DNA of 64,000 nucleotides from Leptolyngbya sp. SIOISBB. GTDB lineage: Bacteria; Cyanobacteriota; Cyanobacteriia; Phormidesmidales; Phormidesmidaceae. The notes under the pieces were generated by a model, which made no database searches, was not told where the DNA came from, and saw only the letters and a program-made list of their open reading frames with translations. The stretch covers positions 7,030,026 to 7,094,025 of the forward strand of contig JAAHII010000001.1 in assembly GCA_010671905.1 (NCBI GenBank), read 5' to 3'. Made by a program: the position numbers and the translations under genes. Shown piece by piece: positions 33,580 through 42,928 of this stretch (positions within the stretch are counted from its first letter, which is position 1; every line of letters starts with the position of its first letter).

Positions 33580-34561
33580 CGCTTCCTTGGGAATCGCTAC
33601 CGGGCAAGAGTCTCTGCTGAACTGCATTGGTCAGTTCACTAAACTGCTGGAGCAGCACGGACGTGTTGTCCATTTCCGCAATCGGATCTAAAAAGCTCGT
33701 GGCACCAGTCGTGACCTGGCGATATTGATCTACCCCGCGATAAAAGAATCGAAAGTTCTCAAACCGAATCTTGCCGTAACCCCGAGAACCGTGGCCGCCC
33801 AGAGCATCATCTTCCAGAATGGCGAGGGCGATCGCGAGATTTTTCAAATCCTCTCCAGCCTGTTCAATCTCTTCAACGGTGTAGACCATTTCAAAATCAA
33901 ACTTGGCTCCGGCTGGAACCCGCTCTAACTGTCTGGGATTAGCTGCTGACGTGATGCGATCGATGCCGTTTTCAAACTTCCACTCTGTCATGTAGAGGCC
34001 CGTGTCAATTTTGGCCAGCTGCTTTGCGGAATCCGGTTGCAAATGAGCATCTCTTACCAGCAGTCGGCTCGGTGCATTCCGACCTTTGATGCGAGTATGT
34101 TGAACATTCTCAATTTCCTGGGTTCGAGCATCGCGAGGGGCGAGTTTCTCAGCTTGTGCGATCGCGGACGGAATCCAGCACTTTGAACCGCCCGTTGAAC
34201 CAAACACTCGACTAACAGAGCAAGTTGCCGCCCCCTCAAAACGAACGTATTGTCCGTCGCCAATCTCGGTGTAGCCATCAACCAAGTCATCGCTCTCATA
34301 GCGATAGGTGCCGCTTCCCCCGGCCCGATTAAGGGGCTTATTGAGCAAGCGTTCTAGCGTAGAACGCAGCTTGCCTTTAATCGAAGAACCCGGCAGATAG
34401 GGCTGCTGAGTCACCGGATCTCGAATAACTGACTTATCGAGTCCACCAATGTCGAGGGTTTCACCGCCTCCACCAATGTGCAGCCCGGTCTCTACAACTA
34501 ACGTGCTGACAATCCGCAGTTTGCCCAGCAATGCTTTTTGAGGTCTCTCCACAACAGTCAT
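33572..34561 (-). CDS. csm3: Type III-A backbone and target-RNA nuclease Csm3
   Basis: This 329-residue protein is longer than typical Csm3 (about 220-260) because of a C-terminal extension and inserts. It has GLHIGGGGETLDIGGLD (residues 26-42). The final aspartate (D42) aligns with the catalytic D32 of S. epidermidis Csm3, which cuts target RNA every six bases. The RAMP loop LPGSSIKGKLRSTLE follows. Multiple copies form the helical backbone. It lies two bases after the frame-corrected csm2 stop and overlaps csm4. Confidence 0.93.
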   Translation of the reverse strand: MTVVERPQKALLGKLRIVSTLVVETGLHIGGGGETLDIGGLDKSVIRDPVTQQPYLPGSSIKGKLRSTLERLLNKPLNRAGGSGTYRYESDDLVDGYTEIGDGQYVRFEGAATCSVSRVFGSTGGSKCWIPSAIAQAEKLAPRDARTQEIENVQHTRIKGRNAPSRLLVRDAHLQPDSAKQLAKIDTGLYMTEWKFENGIDRITSAANPRQLERVPAGAKFDFEMVYTVEEIEQAGEDLKNLAIALAILEDDALGGHGSRGYGKIRFENFRFFYRGVDQYRQVTTGATSFLDPIAEMDNTSVLLQQFSELTNAVQQRLLPGSDSQGSDE

Positions 34562-34563
34562 AC

Positions 34564-35077
34564 TTATCGGCCTCCCTCGGCTTTGTGGTAAGCAATGATG
34601 GATTCAATCAGTTGAACCAAACGTTCAAAAATCTTTGAGGCTATGAACTTTATCAATCGCTGCTGACATAACGTCGCTCAGGGGTTTAGCCGCATCTTGC
34701 CTGGCAGCAGCATAGGCAAGTTTGGGTTTCAAGAGGACGATATCAGTCTCAATTTCGGCAAACTGCACAGTCTCTTCTTTCGGGCTGCTTTCTTCAGAAT
34801 CTCCCTGTGCTAACTGGGCTTTTAAGCGATTAACCGCATCTAGGAATTTACGAATTTGATTGGTTTCTAATCGGCGCTTCCGCAAGAAAGGGCCAAAGTC
34901 TTGGGCGTGTTCCACCAACGTGCGAATGTTGTAGTCCTGCAAATAATCCAATTCATTGATGGCCTCAATAATCTGTTTGCTGATGTTTCTACCCTGATCT
35001 TTCCTGGAGTGATCTCTTTTAGGGTGATCTTTTCTAGGGGACTGGTTATTGGGTTTATGAGGAGGTCTAGCGTTCAT
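34564..35077 (-). CDS. csm2: Type III-A small subunit Csm2, frameshifted near its end
   Basis: This mostly helical protein starts with a basic, disordered tail (NARPPHKPNNQSPRKDHPKR) followed by the Csm2 helical core. The frame stops early at 34625 after VHSLKDF. Deletion of one base from the A5 run at 34627-34631 (plus strand) continues it as DFERLVQLIESIIAYHKAE and ends at TAA 34564-34566, two bases before csm3, giving 170 residues. It overlaps the end of cas10 by 11 bases. The last helix contacts neighbouring subunits in other Csm2 proteins, so the short form may be impaired. Confidence 0.88.
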
Positions 35078-37460
35078 TGTTGTGTCTGTTGTTTGGAATT
35101 CCAGCAGTTGAACGATTTAGCAACTCTAGCCATGTTGCGATCGCGCGGAAATACGGCGCATTGTATGGGCTTTTCAAGGACTGTCTAACGGCATCAAATC
35201 CCTCCGTATTTTTGACTGCAACAGGCACCCTCGCTAAGGTATAAGCCACTCTAGGAAGATGGAGAAAATAGCGGATAGCTTTTTCCTGCTGAGATTGCTC
35301 TTCCTGGGCTTTTTTAGTCCATTGCTCCTGTAGTTGAGCTGTCGAAAGAAGATTTTGAATAAAGCTGCGAGAATATCGGGTGCCGAGCGTATCTCTTAAC
35401 TGATGTACAAACGGAAAGATGCCAAATAAAGCTAAGGCGGTATCCTCACCAATGTACTCTTTTGTTTCTGAAGGAATGGCTGAGAGACTGAAAGCACTTT
35501 GGTCGTAGTTACCTAGCCATTCCTCCCACTTAAAGACTTGATTAAATAGCCCAAGGCTATCTCGTCCATTCCCCTTAGCCGCAGTTTCCGCTGCGCCAGA
35601 ATCATCAGCAGATTGATAAAGCGGATACTTTGGTCCACTGAGACTAATGCCACCAGATAGGGTGATATCAGGATGCCAGCCAGTAAAGGCGCGGAAGCTT
35701 TGATAGATATCAAAGGCCAACTCCACCACCTGATTCCACGCCCCACTCACAAACAGATCGTCGCCTCCAGCATAGATAAAGAGCAGATCTTGGCGGTCTT
35801 CTGAGGTGAGGCTGCGAAATTCCGGTTGCGGCTGTTGTTTCTGCTCTTTTACGTGGTCAAGAAAGTCGCGCTGTCTAAACTCGGCGAGACTGTTGAGATA
35901 CACCTTGAAAAAGTAGCTCATCTGACGTGAAAGCCCTGAGAGTCTCGACAACGTGTAGTGCTCTCCAAGACCATTGACAAAAATTTGACCTAGCTTGTCC
36001 ACATCCATCCGGAGGTAGCCCACTCGTTTAATGCCGCTACCTTGATTGGCCATTTCCTGAGCAGTCATAAACGTCTCACGGGCCTCTTCACTTTCCTGGC
36101 TTTCTTGACCGTAGTTGCCCAATAGTAAAGGCGTTGGATTTTCAAAATGGGAGAACTTGTAAAGGTCTAAATCCCAGTTGTTGATGAGATAGACAGCGGC
36201 AGGCTCCTGAGGAATGGCCTTGGCACCTCTAAACAAGTGATAGTAAATCGGGGTTTCCCCAACCTCCATTTTGATCGAGTCTAAAGCATGGCTATCTGGG
36301 GAGGGCGATCGCACTAAGGCCCCCACTTTGAAAAGATGCCTACCAAGCTCAAACATTCTGTTACAGGTCGAGCAAGCATCTACGCCGTCTCCGCCTAGTG
36401 GTTTCAGGGTACGGACATCATCTCGATGGCAGACCTTGCAAGGCTCATGGGCTGGCCGAATTGACAAGACATCTGACAGTTGATTGTCAAATTTTCGACT
36501 TTTCTGAATCGCTAGATCCTTAATAGCGCGTTCCCAATGCTCGGCAAAGGCTTTGTCACTAATATCTGTTTTCGGAAAAGCGGGACTTGCAGTGAGGCCC
36601 AGGAAAACCTTTTCTTGAAATTCCTTGAATAGCCACTGATTGAATCGATCGCGAATAGCCTTGACCGTCTGATCAACAGACTGAATCGCGGGAGCCAAGA
36701 GATAGAGGTTACCGCCTCCGGCATAAATCACGTTAGAACGAGGTAACCCTAACCCCAGCAGCAATTGTTGAACAATTTCCTCGGTTACCAGCTCTAACGT
36801 AAAACTACGAGCCCGCAAAGACTTCAGCGCCCCATCAGAAGAAATCGTATAGATAAAGTCTTGAATTCCAGAAAGATCCCCCGCAACCAGACATAGTTCC
36901 TGAGTGTTGGGATTTAAGGCCAAGGCAACTGCCACAGAGGCCGCAGTTTTAACCAGGTCAAAAAAGGCGAGGTCTGGCTCCCCGAAACTGATGTAAGAAC
37001 CATACTTTTCTAACAGCAACATCAGCAAAGACAACTCTTGCCAGTCCTGAGTGGTCAGCTTTTCTAAAGCGGCTTTCACCTCCTCTTTCAAGGCTTGGAG
37101 TTGTTCTGCAGCAGGCTCCTGTGGTGAGGGATAAGGAATTTTAGGGTAGTGCTTTCGAGAGTCACGGGGGTTTTCAGTATTCTCGATCGCCCAAGCTGGC
37201 CAATAGTGAACGGCATCCTGCCCTTGGTCTAACTCGATGACATCAAAAACCAATCTCAGAGGACGGATGGCATCGCTAGGAAGGTTATGGGAGTTCGACA
37301 ATGGCCATTTCACCAGGGTTTTGGCCTCGGCAATGGAGTCCTGTCCGACTTGCTCCGTTTCGGTCAGTGAATAAGCCATGGCGGCTCCAGACCATTCACC
37401 GAAGATCAGCAGAGCTTCTTGGAAAACGTTGAGGGCAATTTGATGGGATAAAGCAGTCAT
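35067..37460 (-). CDS. csm1: Cas10/Csm1, cyclic-oligoadenylate synthase, no visible HD motif
   Basis: This 797-residue large subunit of the type III-A complex has a second palm domain with the catalytic FIYAGGDDLFVSG (near residues 563-575). The first palm is degenerate (VIYAGGGNLYLLAP). A C-x-x-C pair, CKVC...CSTC, near 345-370 forms the zinc ribbon between them. The N-terminal part (MTALSHQIALNVFQEALLIFGEW) lacks the HD dyad of DNase-active Cas10 proteins. It should therefore make cyclic oligoadenylates but not cut DNA. The ATG at 37460 is chosen because upstream residues are cysteine-rich and unlike the family. It is 70 bases downstream of csx3. Confidence 0.93.
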   Translation of the reverse strand: MTALSHQIALNVFQEALLIFGEWSGAAMAYSLTETEQVGQDSIAEAKTLVKWPLSNSHNLPSDAIRPLRLVFDVIELDQGQDAVHYWPAWAIENTENPRDSRKHYPKIPYPSPQEPAAEQLQALKEEVKAALEKLTTQDWQELSLLMLLLEKYGSYISFGEPDLAFFDLVKTAASVAVALALNPNTQELCLVAGDLSGIQDFIYTISSDGALKSLRARSFTLELVTEEIVQQLLLGLGLPRSNVIYAGGGNLYLLAPAIQSVDQTVKAIRDRFNQWLFKEFQEKVFLGLTASPAFPKTDISDKAFAEHWERAIKDLAIQKSRKFDNQLSDVLSIRPAHEPCKVCHRDDVRTLKPLGGDGVDACSTCNRMFELGRHLFKVGALVRSPSPDSHALDSIKMEVGETPIYYHLFRGAKAIPQEPAAVYLINNWDLDLYKFSHFENPTPLLLGNYGQESQESEEARETFMTAQEMANQGSGIKRVGYLRMDVDKLGQIFVNGLGEHYTLSRLSGLSRQMSYFFKVYLNSLAEFRQRDFLDHVKEQKQQPQPEFRSLTSEDRQDLLFIYAGGDDLFVSGAWNQVVELAFDIYQSFRAFTGWHPDITLSGGISLSGPKYPLYQSADDSGAAETAAKGNGRDSLGLFNQVFKWEEWLGNYDQSAFSLSAIPSETKEYIGEDTALALFGIFPFVHQLRDTLGTRYSRSFIQNLLSTAQLQEQWTKKAQEEQSQQEKAIRYFLHLPRVAYTLARVPVAVKNTEGFDAVRQSLKSPYNAPYFRAIATWLELLNRSTAGIPNNRHNNER

Positions 37461-37530
37461 GATAAAGCGATTGACTCTTTTCCTGAATACAACATGCAAA
37501 TGGAGTGAAAAGTTGATGGGGAAGGCTGGC

Positions 37531-38478
37531 TTAATCGGGATTTGACTTAGGCAGCAGCGATCGCACCTCATCTAATAAGCTGCCTGGTATCTGATGAACC
37601 ATTCCTGAAATCCAAGGGCCACAAGTCATTTCGAGAAATGGCTCTCGCCGATGAATGGTTTCAATTTTGTCCAAGCTACTCGTGATAACACCGAGGCACC
37701 GCAAATTCCCACGATCACGACAAAATTCGTGCCATTTCTTAATCTCGTCCACAACAGAACTGATGATCAGGTAATGAGAGCACGCCTCAAGCAGAGGCAA
37801 TTTCTCGGGCTGCACCCTACCTCCCACATCCACAATCACCAGTGACTTCTGACGCCGGAGTTGCAAAATCGCCTGCGCCTGGTCAGGGTAAAACGTGTCG
37901 GTCAGCTCTCCTTTATAGGCTAGTTTGAACGCTTCGCGATCGTCCTCCGTGGCAAATTCAGGCAGCTCCAAAATCCAGTTACCTTCACCATCCCACTGTG
38001 CCCGTTGCAGAAACACATCTGGATAGTCGGTGAGTAAGGCATTGAATAACCCGTGGCTGAGAACCGATTTACCACTATCCGGTGGCCCCACAATTAAGAG
38101 TGCTGGCCCCAGCCGAGGTCGCCCCTGAGAAAGTTGCAACGGAATGATTTGGCCAATCTGGACTTGACGAGAGTGGGTGGTTACCACAACGGCTCCCAGG
38201 CGCGGGTCATAACAGGCCACCCACGCTGTTGGATGTAGCTCATGAACTAGATAGGTGTAGAGCCAAATGGGGGCGCGCCCTGAAATCACCACACCAAGCA
38301 TGGTATCAATCCCCTCAGGCAGCTTGAGCGATCGCAAATCGTCTGGGGTCATCAGCCGATCAGCACTGGTTAAGGCAATAGATAAGAGTTGGAATTTTAA
38401 CTCTCCGACCATTTGAGGCTGCCCCAAACGCAACTGGACATTGTTCGTTTGTGTACTGTTCACAGCTGGTTCTTCCAT
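37531..38478 (-). CDS. csx3: Csx3 ring nuclease fused to a P-loop NTPase
   Basis: Residues ~25-112 match Csx3, a ring nuclease that degrades cyclic tetra-adenylate and so switches off type III immunity. Typical parts are LGVVISGRAPIWLYTYLVHE and VACYDPRLGAVVV. The C-terminal ~200 residues form a P-loop NTPase with Walker A GPPDSGKS (131-138) and a Walker B-like SLVIVDVGG. Csx3-NTPase fusions are common in cyanobacteria; the role of the NTPase part is unknown. The start at 38478 was chosen over one at 38586, which would overlap the divergent WYL gene. It leads the operon of cas10 and csm genes. Confidence 0.88.
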   Translation of the reverse strand: MEEPAVNSTQTNNVQLRLGQPQMVGELKFQLLSIALTSADRLMTPDDLRSLKLPEGIDTMLGVVISGRAPIWLYTYLVHELHPTAWVACYDPRLGAVVVTTHSRQVQIGQIIPLQLSQGRPRLGPALLIVGPPDSGKSVLSHGLFNALLTDYPDVFLQRAQWDGEGNWILELPEFATEDDREAFKLAYKGELTDTFYPDQAQAILQLRRQKSLVIVDVGGRVQPEKLPLLEACSHYLIISSVVDEIKKWHEFCRDRGNLRCLGVITSSLDKIETIHRREPFLEMTCGPWISGMVHQIPGSLLDEVRSLLPKSNPD

Positions 38479-38504
38479 CAGAACGTTCCCAGCATACACT
38501 GGGG

Positions 38505-38524
38505 TTTGAAGAGGGGTCTTCCAA
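38505..38524. promoter_or_regulatory. Shared operator-like box in the WYL/csx3 divergent region
   Basis: Identical to the 20 bases at 26697-26716 upstream of RT-cas1: TTTGAAGAGGGGTCTTCCAA. It lies 27 bases upstream of the csx3 start and directly before the WYL regulator start, well placed for control of both directions. Confidence 0.6.
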
Positions 38525-38526
38525 TG

Positions 38527-39981
38527 ATGGGATCTTTTGATTATCGACCGACTCCAGCGGTGTTGGATCGACTCAGCCAGGGGCAACTTGTGAGCCGCTG
38601 GCAGCGATCGCTGCGGCTTTGGTGGTTATTGCGATCTCTTTATGGTCAAGAGGCTAATTGGCAAGCGAGCCTCCCCAATCCCTTTCGCTATGCCGATTTG
38701 AGGGACCAGGTGTTTGCCCCCAGTCACGGAACCGCCGACCATGCTTCAGTTGAGGAATTGAGTCAACGGTGTCAAGGAAGCCAATGTCTTTGTCAGCGAT
38801 CGCTGCAGGCTTTACTGGCTGAGCCAGATATGGCTTTGGATTGGCCGACTTGGGTGACCGACATGCAGCAAAAAACAGGGCTGTCTGAATCTGTTTGGCA
38901 AACAGCTCGATTAACCCGTCCCTTTTACATTGGGCATCGCTCTCTACGAGATGATCTAAAAGTATTAGTCGGGCAAGGTTGGTTGAAAACGTCAGGAAGG
39001 GGATATTTTGCATTGGCTGCGGTGACAGAGTGGCCAATCTGGTCTATTGAAACTGACCCGTTGATTGAAACAGCCCCACTGTCCACTGCGGAAACATGGG
39101 AACTCCTATCGGTGCTGGAGTCTGTAGCATTTGTACAACCGAATCTGTCGGTACTAGTAAATCGTTTATGGGAGCAAGCGGCTCATTCATCCCCTCAACA
39201 TCATGGGAGGCTGAATGAACCAGAACGACGCATCTTCATCCACCTAGACTACGTCCTATCTCCTGAGATGCAGGAGCAGGTTGATACTCACCAGAGCACG
39301 ATCGAGCAACTATGGCAGCGGTCTGAGAGCGGCATCATTCAGTTCGATTATTGGCTGACGCAACAACAGCGAACTGTGACAGTGACGGTATATCCCGTGT
39401 GTTTTCACTACGCTCGAAGAGCCAAATACCTCAGTGCGTTTGGAAATGATCCCAATGGCACATTCGGCTGGCATAACTATCGCCTTGATCGCATCGTCTC
39501 AGAACGAGTAACTGTCATACCCTGGGGAAACCCGAAAGTGCCTAAATCGTTGAAGGAGAAACGAGACTGCGGAGAGCTGCCAGCACCTCGGGATGTAGAG
39601 GAGGCCCTAGAACAAGCGTGGGGATTTAATTTTTATCTCCCAAGATCTTGGTTATTGATGCGGTTCTCAGCTTGGTTTGCCCGCTGGTACGTCGATCAAA
39701 CCGAACGCCATGAAACCTTTGGCCCAGTAACCTATGAAGCCTTGCCATCTATGATTTTACAGCATGTCCCAACGGGTGAGCAGGCCATGGTAAAAGAAGT
39801 TCTTAGGGCGCGATCGCCTCAGGATGTTTACTATGCCGGTTGGGTAAGAATGGGCGATATCAATGTAGTGATGCGCCTGCGAGACTGGCGACCGCAAGGA
39901 GAGGTGATTGCCCCATGGGGACTACGTCAGCAGATGGCAGTAGAGGTGCAGCAAGAGATAGAACACTATAAGGACATGTAA
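38527..39981 (+). CDS. WYL-type CRISPR-associated transcriptional regulator (TIGR03985-like)
   Basis: This 484-residue soluble protein resembles the cyanobacterial CRISPR-linked WYL regulators, with an N-terminal helical and winged-helix-like part and a C-terminal WYL-like domain (FDYWLTQQQRTVTVTVYPVC, then RRAKYLSAFG and YRLDRI). WYL domains bind nucleotide or nucleic acid ligands. It is divergent from csx3-cas10, with a shared box between them. The start is one of two adjacent ATGs (38524, 38527). A longer frame from 38413 is unlikely because it would overlap the csx3 start. Confidence 0.82.
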   Translation: MGSFDYRPTPAVLDRLSQGQLVSRWQRSLRLWWLLRSLYGQEANWQASLPNPFRYADLRDQVFAPSHGTADHASVEELSQRCQGSQCLCQRSLQALLAEPDMALDWPTWVTDMQQKTGLSESVWQTARLTRPFYIGHRSLRDDLKVLVGQGWLKTSGRGYFALAAVTEWPIWSIETDPLIETAPLSTAETWELLSVLESVAFVQPNLSVLVNRLWEQAAHSSPQHHGRLNEPERRIFIHLDYVLSPEMQEQVDTHQSTIEQLWQRSESGIIQFDYWLTQQQRTVTVTVYPVCFHYARRAKYLSAFGNDPNGTFGWHNYRLDRIVSERVTVIPWGNPKVPKSLKEKRDCGELPAPRDVEEALEQAWGFNFYLPRSWLLMRFSAWFARWYVDQTERHETFGPVTYEALPSMILQHVPTGEQAMVKEVLRARSPQDVYYAGWVRMGDINVVMRLRDWRPQGEVIAPWGLRQQMAVEVQQEIEHYKDM

Positions 39982-40501
39982 GGAAAGAGGGGATTTGCCA
40001 ATCCGTCATCCTTGAAATGTAACCATTAGTGCTATTGGTACCAGACATCAATAATTTGCGTTAGTTTAGGCTCATAGATGACTAAATGCAGTCACCCTAT
40101 AGCACCTGGAAAACTGAATATGGTTAAAAAGTTTCCTAGGTTAGAGCATCTCAGCTTTACAGGGGTTGGGGTAATCTTTCTAACTCTTAGCTAGAACCTT
40201 TTCTACTCAGCTCTGGAGCCGAATAAAGGCCCCAGAGCTGAATAGGGATTCGCGCGCGGATGATTGGCTGTTTTTGGAGAGCAAGCCATTTATTTGGCTG
40301 AAACCCCTGTAATGCCTAAGGTTGGCCTATACTTCCCAGAAAATCGATCCGCGCAACGGCGCTATCCCCGAGTGGGCAAGGCTTTCACGGAATCTTTTGG
40401 ATTCAATTGATACCAATATGCCGAATATGAACCATAAAACGTTCAGGTTCGCGCAAGATGGCTTTAGACGCCAAGTACTGCAAAGGATAGAGATCTCCGC
40501 T
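39982..40501 (+). other. Leader region of CRISPR array 3
   Basis: About 520 bases with no convincing gene, between the WYL gene and the first repeat of array 3. It contains a hairpin at 40208-40240 (CAGCTCTGG and CCAGAGCTG arms with an inner GCC/GGC) followed by AT-rich DNA. As array 3 is transcribed on the plus strand, this should hold its promoter and leader. It lacks the GGTTTTCAAGGATC box of arrays 1 and 2. Confidence 0.5.
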
Positions 40502-42890
40502 GTCGCAATTAACTATCTCCCCGCAAGGGGATGGAAACTTTTTCAGCAACTCGCGACTTGACACGAGTAGATGCAGCGTCGCAATTAACTATCTCCCCGC
40601 AAGGGGATGGAAACCGTGGTATCAAGGCTGCCTATAGAAAGGATTCTGCGTCGCAATTAACTATCTCCCCGCAAGGGGATGGAAACACGTAAGGCATCCA
40701 CCATCTTTAAGTGTTGGTCTGTCGCAATTAACTATCTCCCCGCAAGGGGATGGAAACACCCGTTTCCTGCACCGTATTTACCGCGCAGGTGTGTCGCAAT
40801 TAACTATCTCCCCGCAAGGGGATGGAAACTTCAAAAGAGAGTTTATCAAAGCTTTACATTTGAGTCGCAATTAACTATCTCCCCGCAAGGGGATGGAAAC
40901 AGGTCGAGCCTCCTGATCCGGCTGATACTTTGGCTGTCGCAATTAACTATCTCCCCGCAAGGGGATGGAAACGTACCCTTTTTTGTTGCCTAAAATGCGC
41001 TTAGTTCGTCGCAATTAACTATCTCCCCGCAAGGGGATGGAAACGTACCCTTTTGTTGCCTAAAATGCGCTTAGTTCGTCGCAATTAACTATCTCCCCGC
41101 AAGGGGATGGAAACTTTATCCTCGGCGCTGACGATCGCCAGCCACAGCAGTCGCAATTAACTATCTCCCCGCAAGGGGATGGAAACTCAAAGCAAGCTCG
41201 ATCTCGCAATTTCAAAGCTGCAGTCGCAATTAACTATCTCCCCGCAAGGGGATGGAAACTAGCAAAACGCCGCCCAAGACCGCCTCCTCTGCGTGTCGCA
41301 ATTAACTATCTCCCCGCAAGGGGATGGAAACCTTGTGAATACTGTTTACACCCTTTCCGCCCTGGCGTCGCAATTAACTATCTCCCCGCAAGGGGATGGA
41401 AACCACAATGTGCCGGGGGACGAAAATCGACATCGGGGTCGCAATTAACTATCTCCCCGCAAGGGGGATGGAAACCGGTCTCCACTAACAAGTGACACGG
41501 CATAGGTGTAGTCGCAATTAACTATCTCCCCGCAAGGGGATGGAAACCTGACTCGGTGCCATGGTAAACCGTGTAAGTTTTTGCTTCGCCAGAAATGGCA
41601 GTCGCAATTAACTATCTCCCCGCAAGGGGATGGAAACCATTTGGAACGAAGGATTAGATCAGTGGTTACCCAAGTCGCAATTAACTATCTCCCCGCAAGG
41701 GGATGGAAACCATATTCCACCACTGACGGGGCACGCAGTCCCAGGTCGCAATTAACTATCTCCCCGCAAGGGGATGGAAACGTACTGCTGGTCGTAGATG
41801 CCCTTTTCAGCAGCGTTGTCGCAATTAACTATCTCCCCGCAAGGGGATGGAAACAACTATCGAATCAAACAAATACTTTTCATAAAGTCGTCGCAATTAA
41901 CTATCTCCCCGCAAGGGGATGGAAACCTTGCCCATTGGCAAGTAAATTGCCGTATTTATATCGTCGCAATTAACTATCTCCCCGCAAGGGGATGGAAACG
42001 CAACAAACGTCGATTTAGACTTGCAGGTGACGGTCTCGTCGCAATTAACTATCTCCCCGCAAGGGGATGGAAACTTCCTGATTTAGATTCTTGGTTCGAG
42101 GCTAATCCGTCGCAATTAACTATCTCCCCGCAAGGGGATGGAAACTTAATATGGTGTCCCCTTTGTTGCCCGGTAAATGGCCTGTCGCAATTAACTATCT
42201 CCCCGCAAGGGGATGGAAACTCCATTCGGGGGGATGAATGAGCTATAGGCATATAGTCGCAATTAACTATCTCCCCGCAAGGGGATGGAAACCGGGCAGC
42301 CAATAGTGCATAAGCCACTTATGCACGACAACCAGTCGCAATTAACTATCTCCCCGCAAGGGGATGGAAACAGTAAAATAATTCTTGCTGCACTTGCCTA
42401 CCCAGTCGTCGCAATTAACTATCTCCCCGCAAGGGGGATGGAAACATTCAATCCGGAGAATTGCCGAGTCACGAAATCGAGTCGCAATTAACTATCTCCC
42501 CGCAAGGGGATGGAAACAACTCTTGTACATCAGGCTGCATAACCCCTGGCTCCGGGGGGGCGTCGCAATTAACTATCTCCCCGCAAGGGGGATGGAAACT
42601 TCTTCGTTTGCCAGATAAGCGGCAACCATATCGCGCGTCGCAATTAACTATCTCCCCCGCAAGGGGGATGGAAACATTTCGATGATTTTCAAGATGTTAA
42701 GGAAGGTCTTGTCGCAATTAACTATCTCCCCGCAAGGGGATGGAAACATCTCCCTGTCAGCCTCTATTTTCCCCATGAGGTGTCGCAATTAACTATCTCC
42801 CCGCAAGGGGATGGAAACGTTTCCTATCAAACTGAACCCAGTTAATAATTAGAGTCGCAATTAACTATCTCCCCGCAAGGGGATGGAAAC
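40502..42890 (+). CRISPR. CRISPR array 3: 33 repeats, 32 spacers
   Basis: The 37-base repeat begins GTCGCAATTAACTATCTCCC and ends CCGCAAGGGGATGGAAAC. Starts run from 40502, 40578, 40650 and so on, about every 72 bases, to 42782 and 42854. Repeats at 41438, 42408 and 42562 have one extra G; the repeat at 42637 has one extra C and one extra G. Spacers after the repeats at 40936 and 41008 are the same sequence except for six versus four Ts. The spacer at 41548-41600 is unusually long (53 bases). The repeat ends like a Cas6 handle, so transcription runs plus-strand towards the convergent cas6. Confidence 0.99.
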
Positions 42891-42928
42891 CGTTCGCATA
42901 CTTTCCCGGAAACGCAAGATTGATGCCC

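Noticed and set aside
38413-38526. Upstream extension of the WYL regulator
   Set aside because: It would cover the csx3 start and the shared operator box; the ATGs at 38524/38527 fit better.
40679-42685. Open frames with repeated INYLPARGWK or LTISPQGDGN peptides
   Set aside because: They are translations of the CRISPR repeats of array 3 and not proteins.
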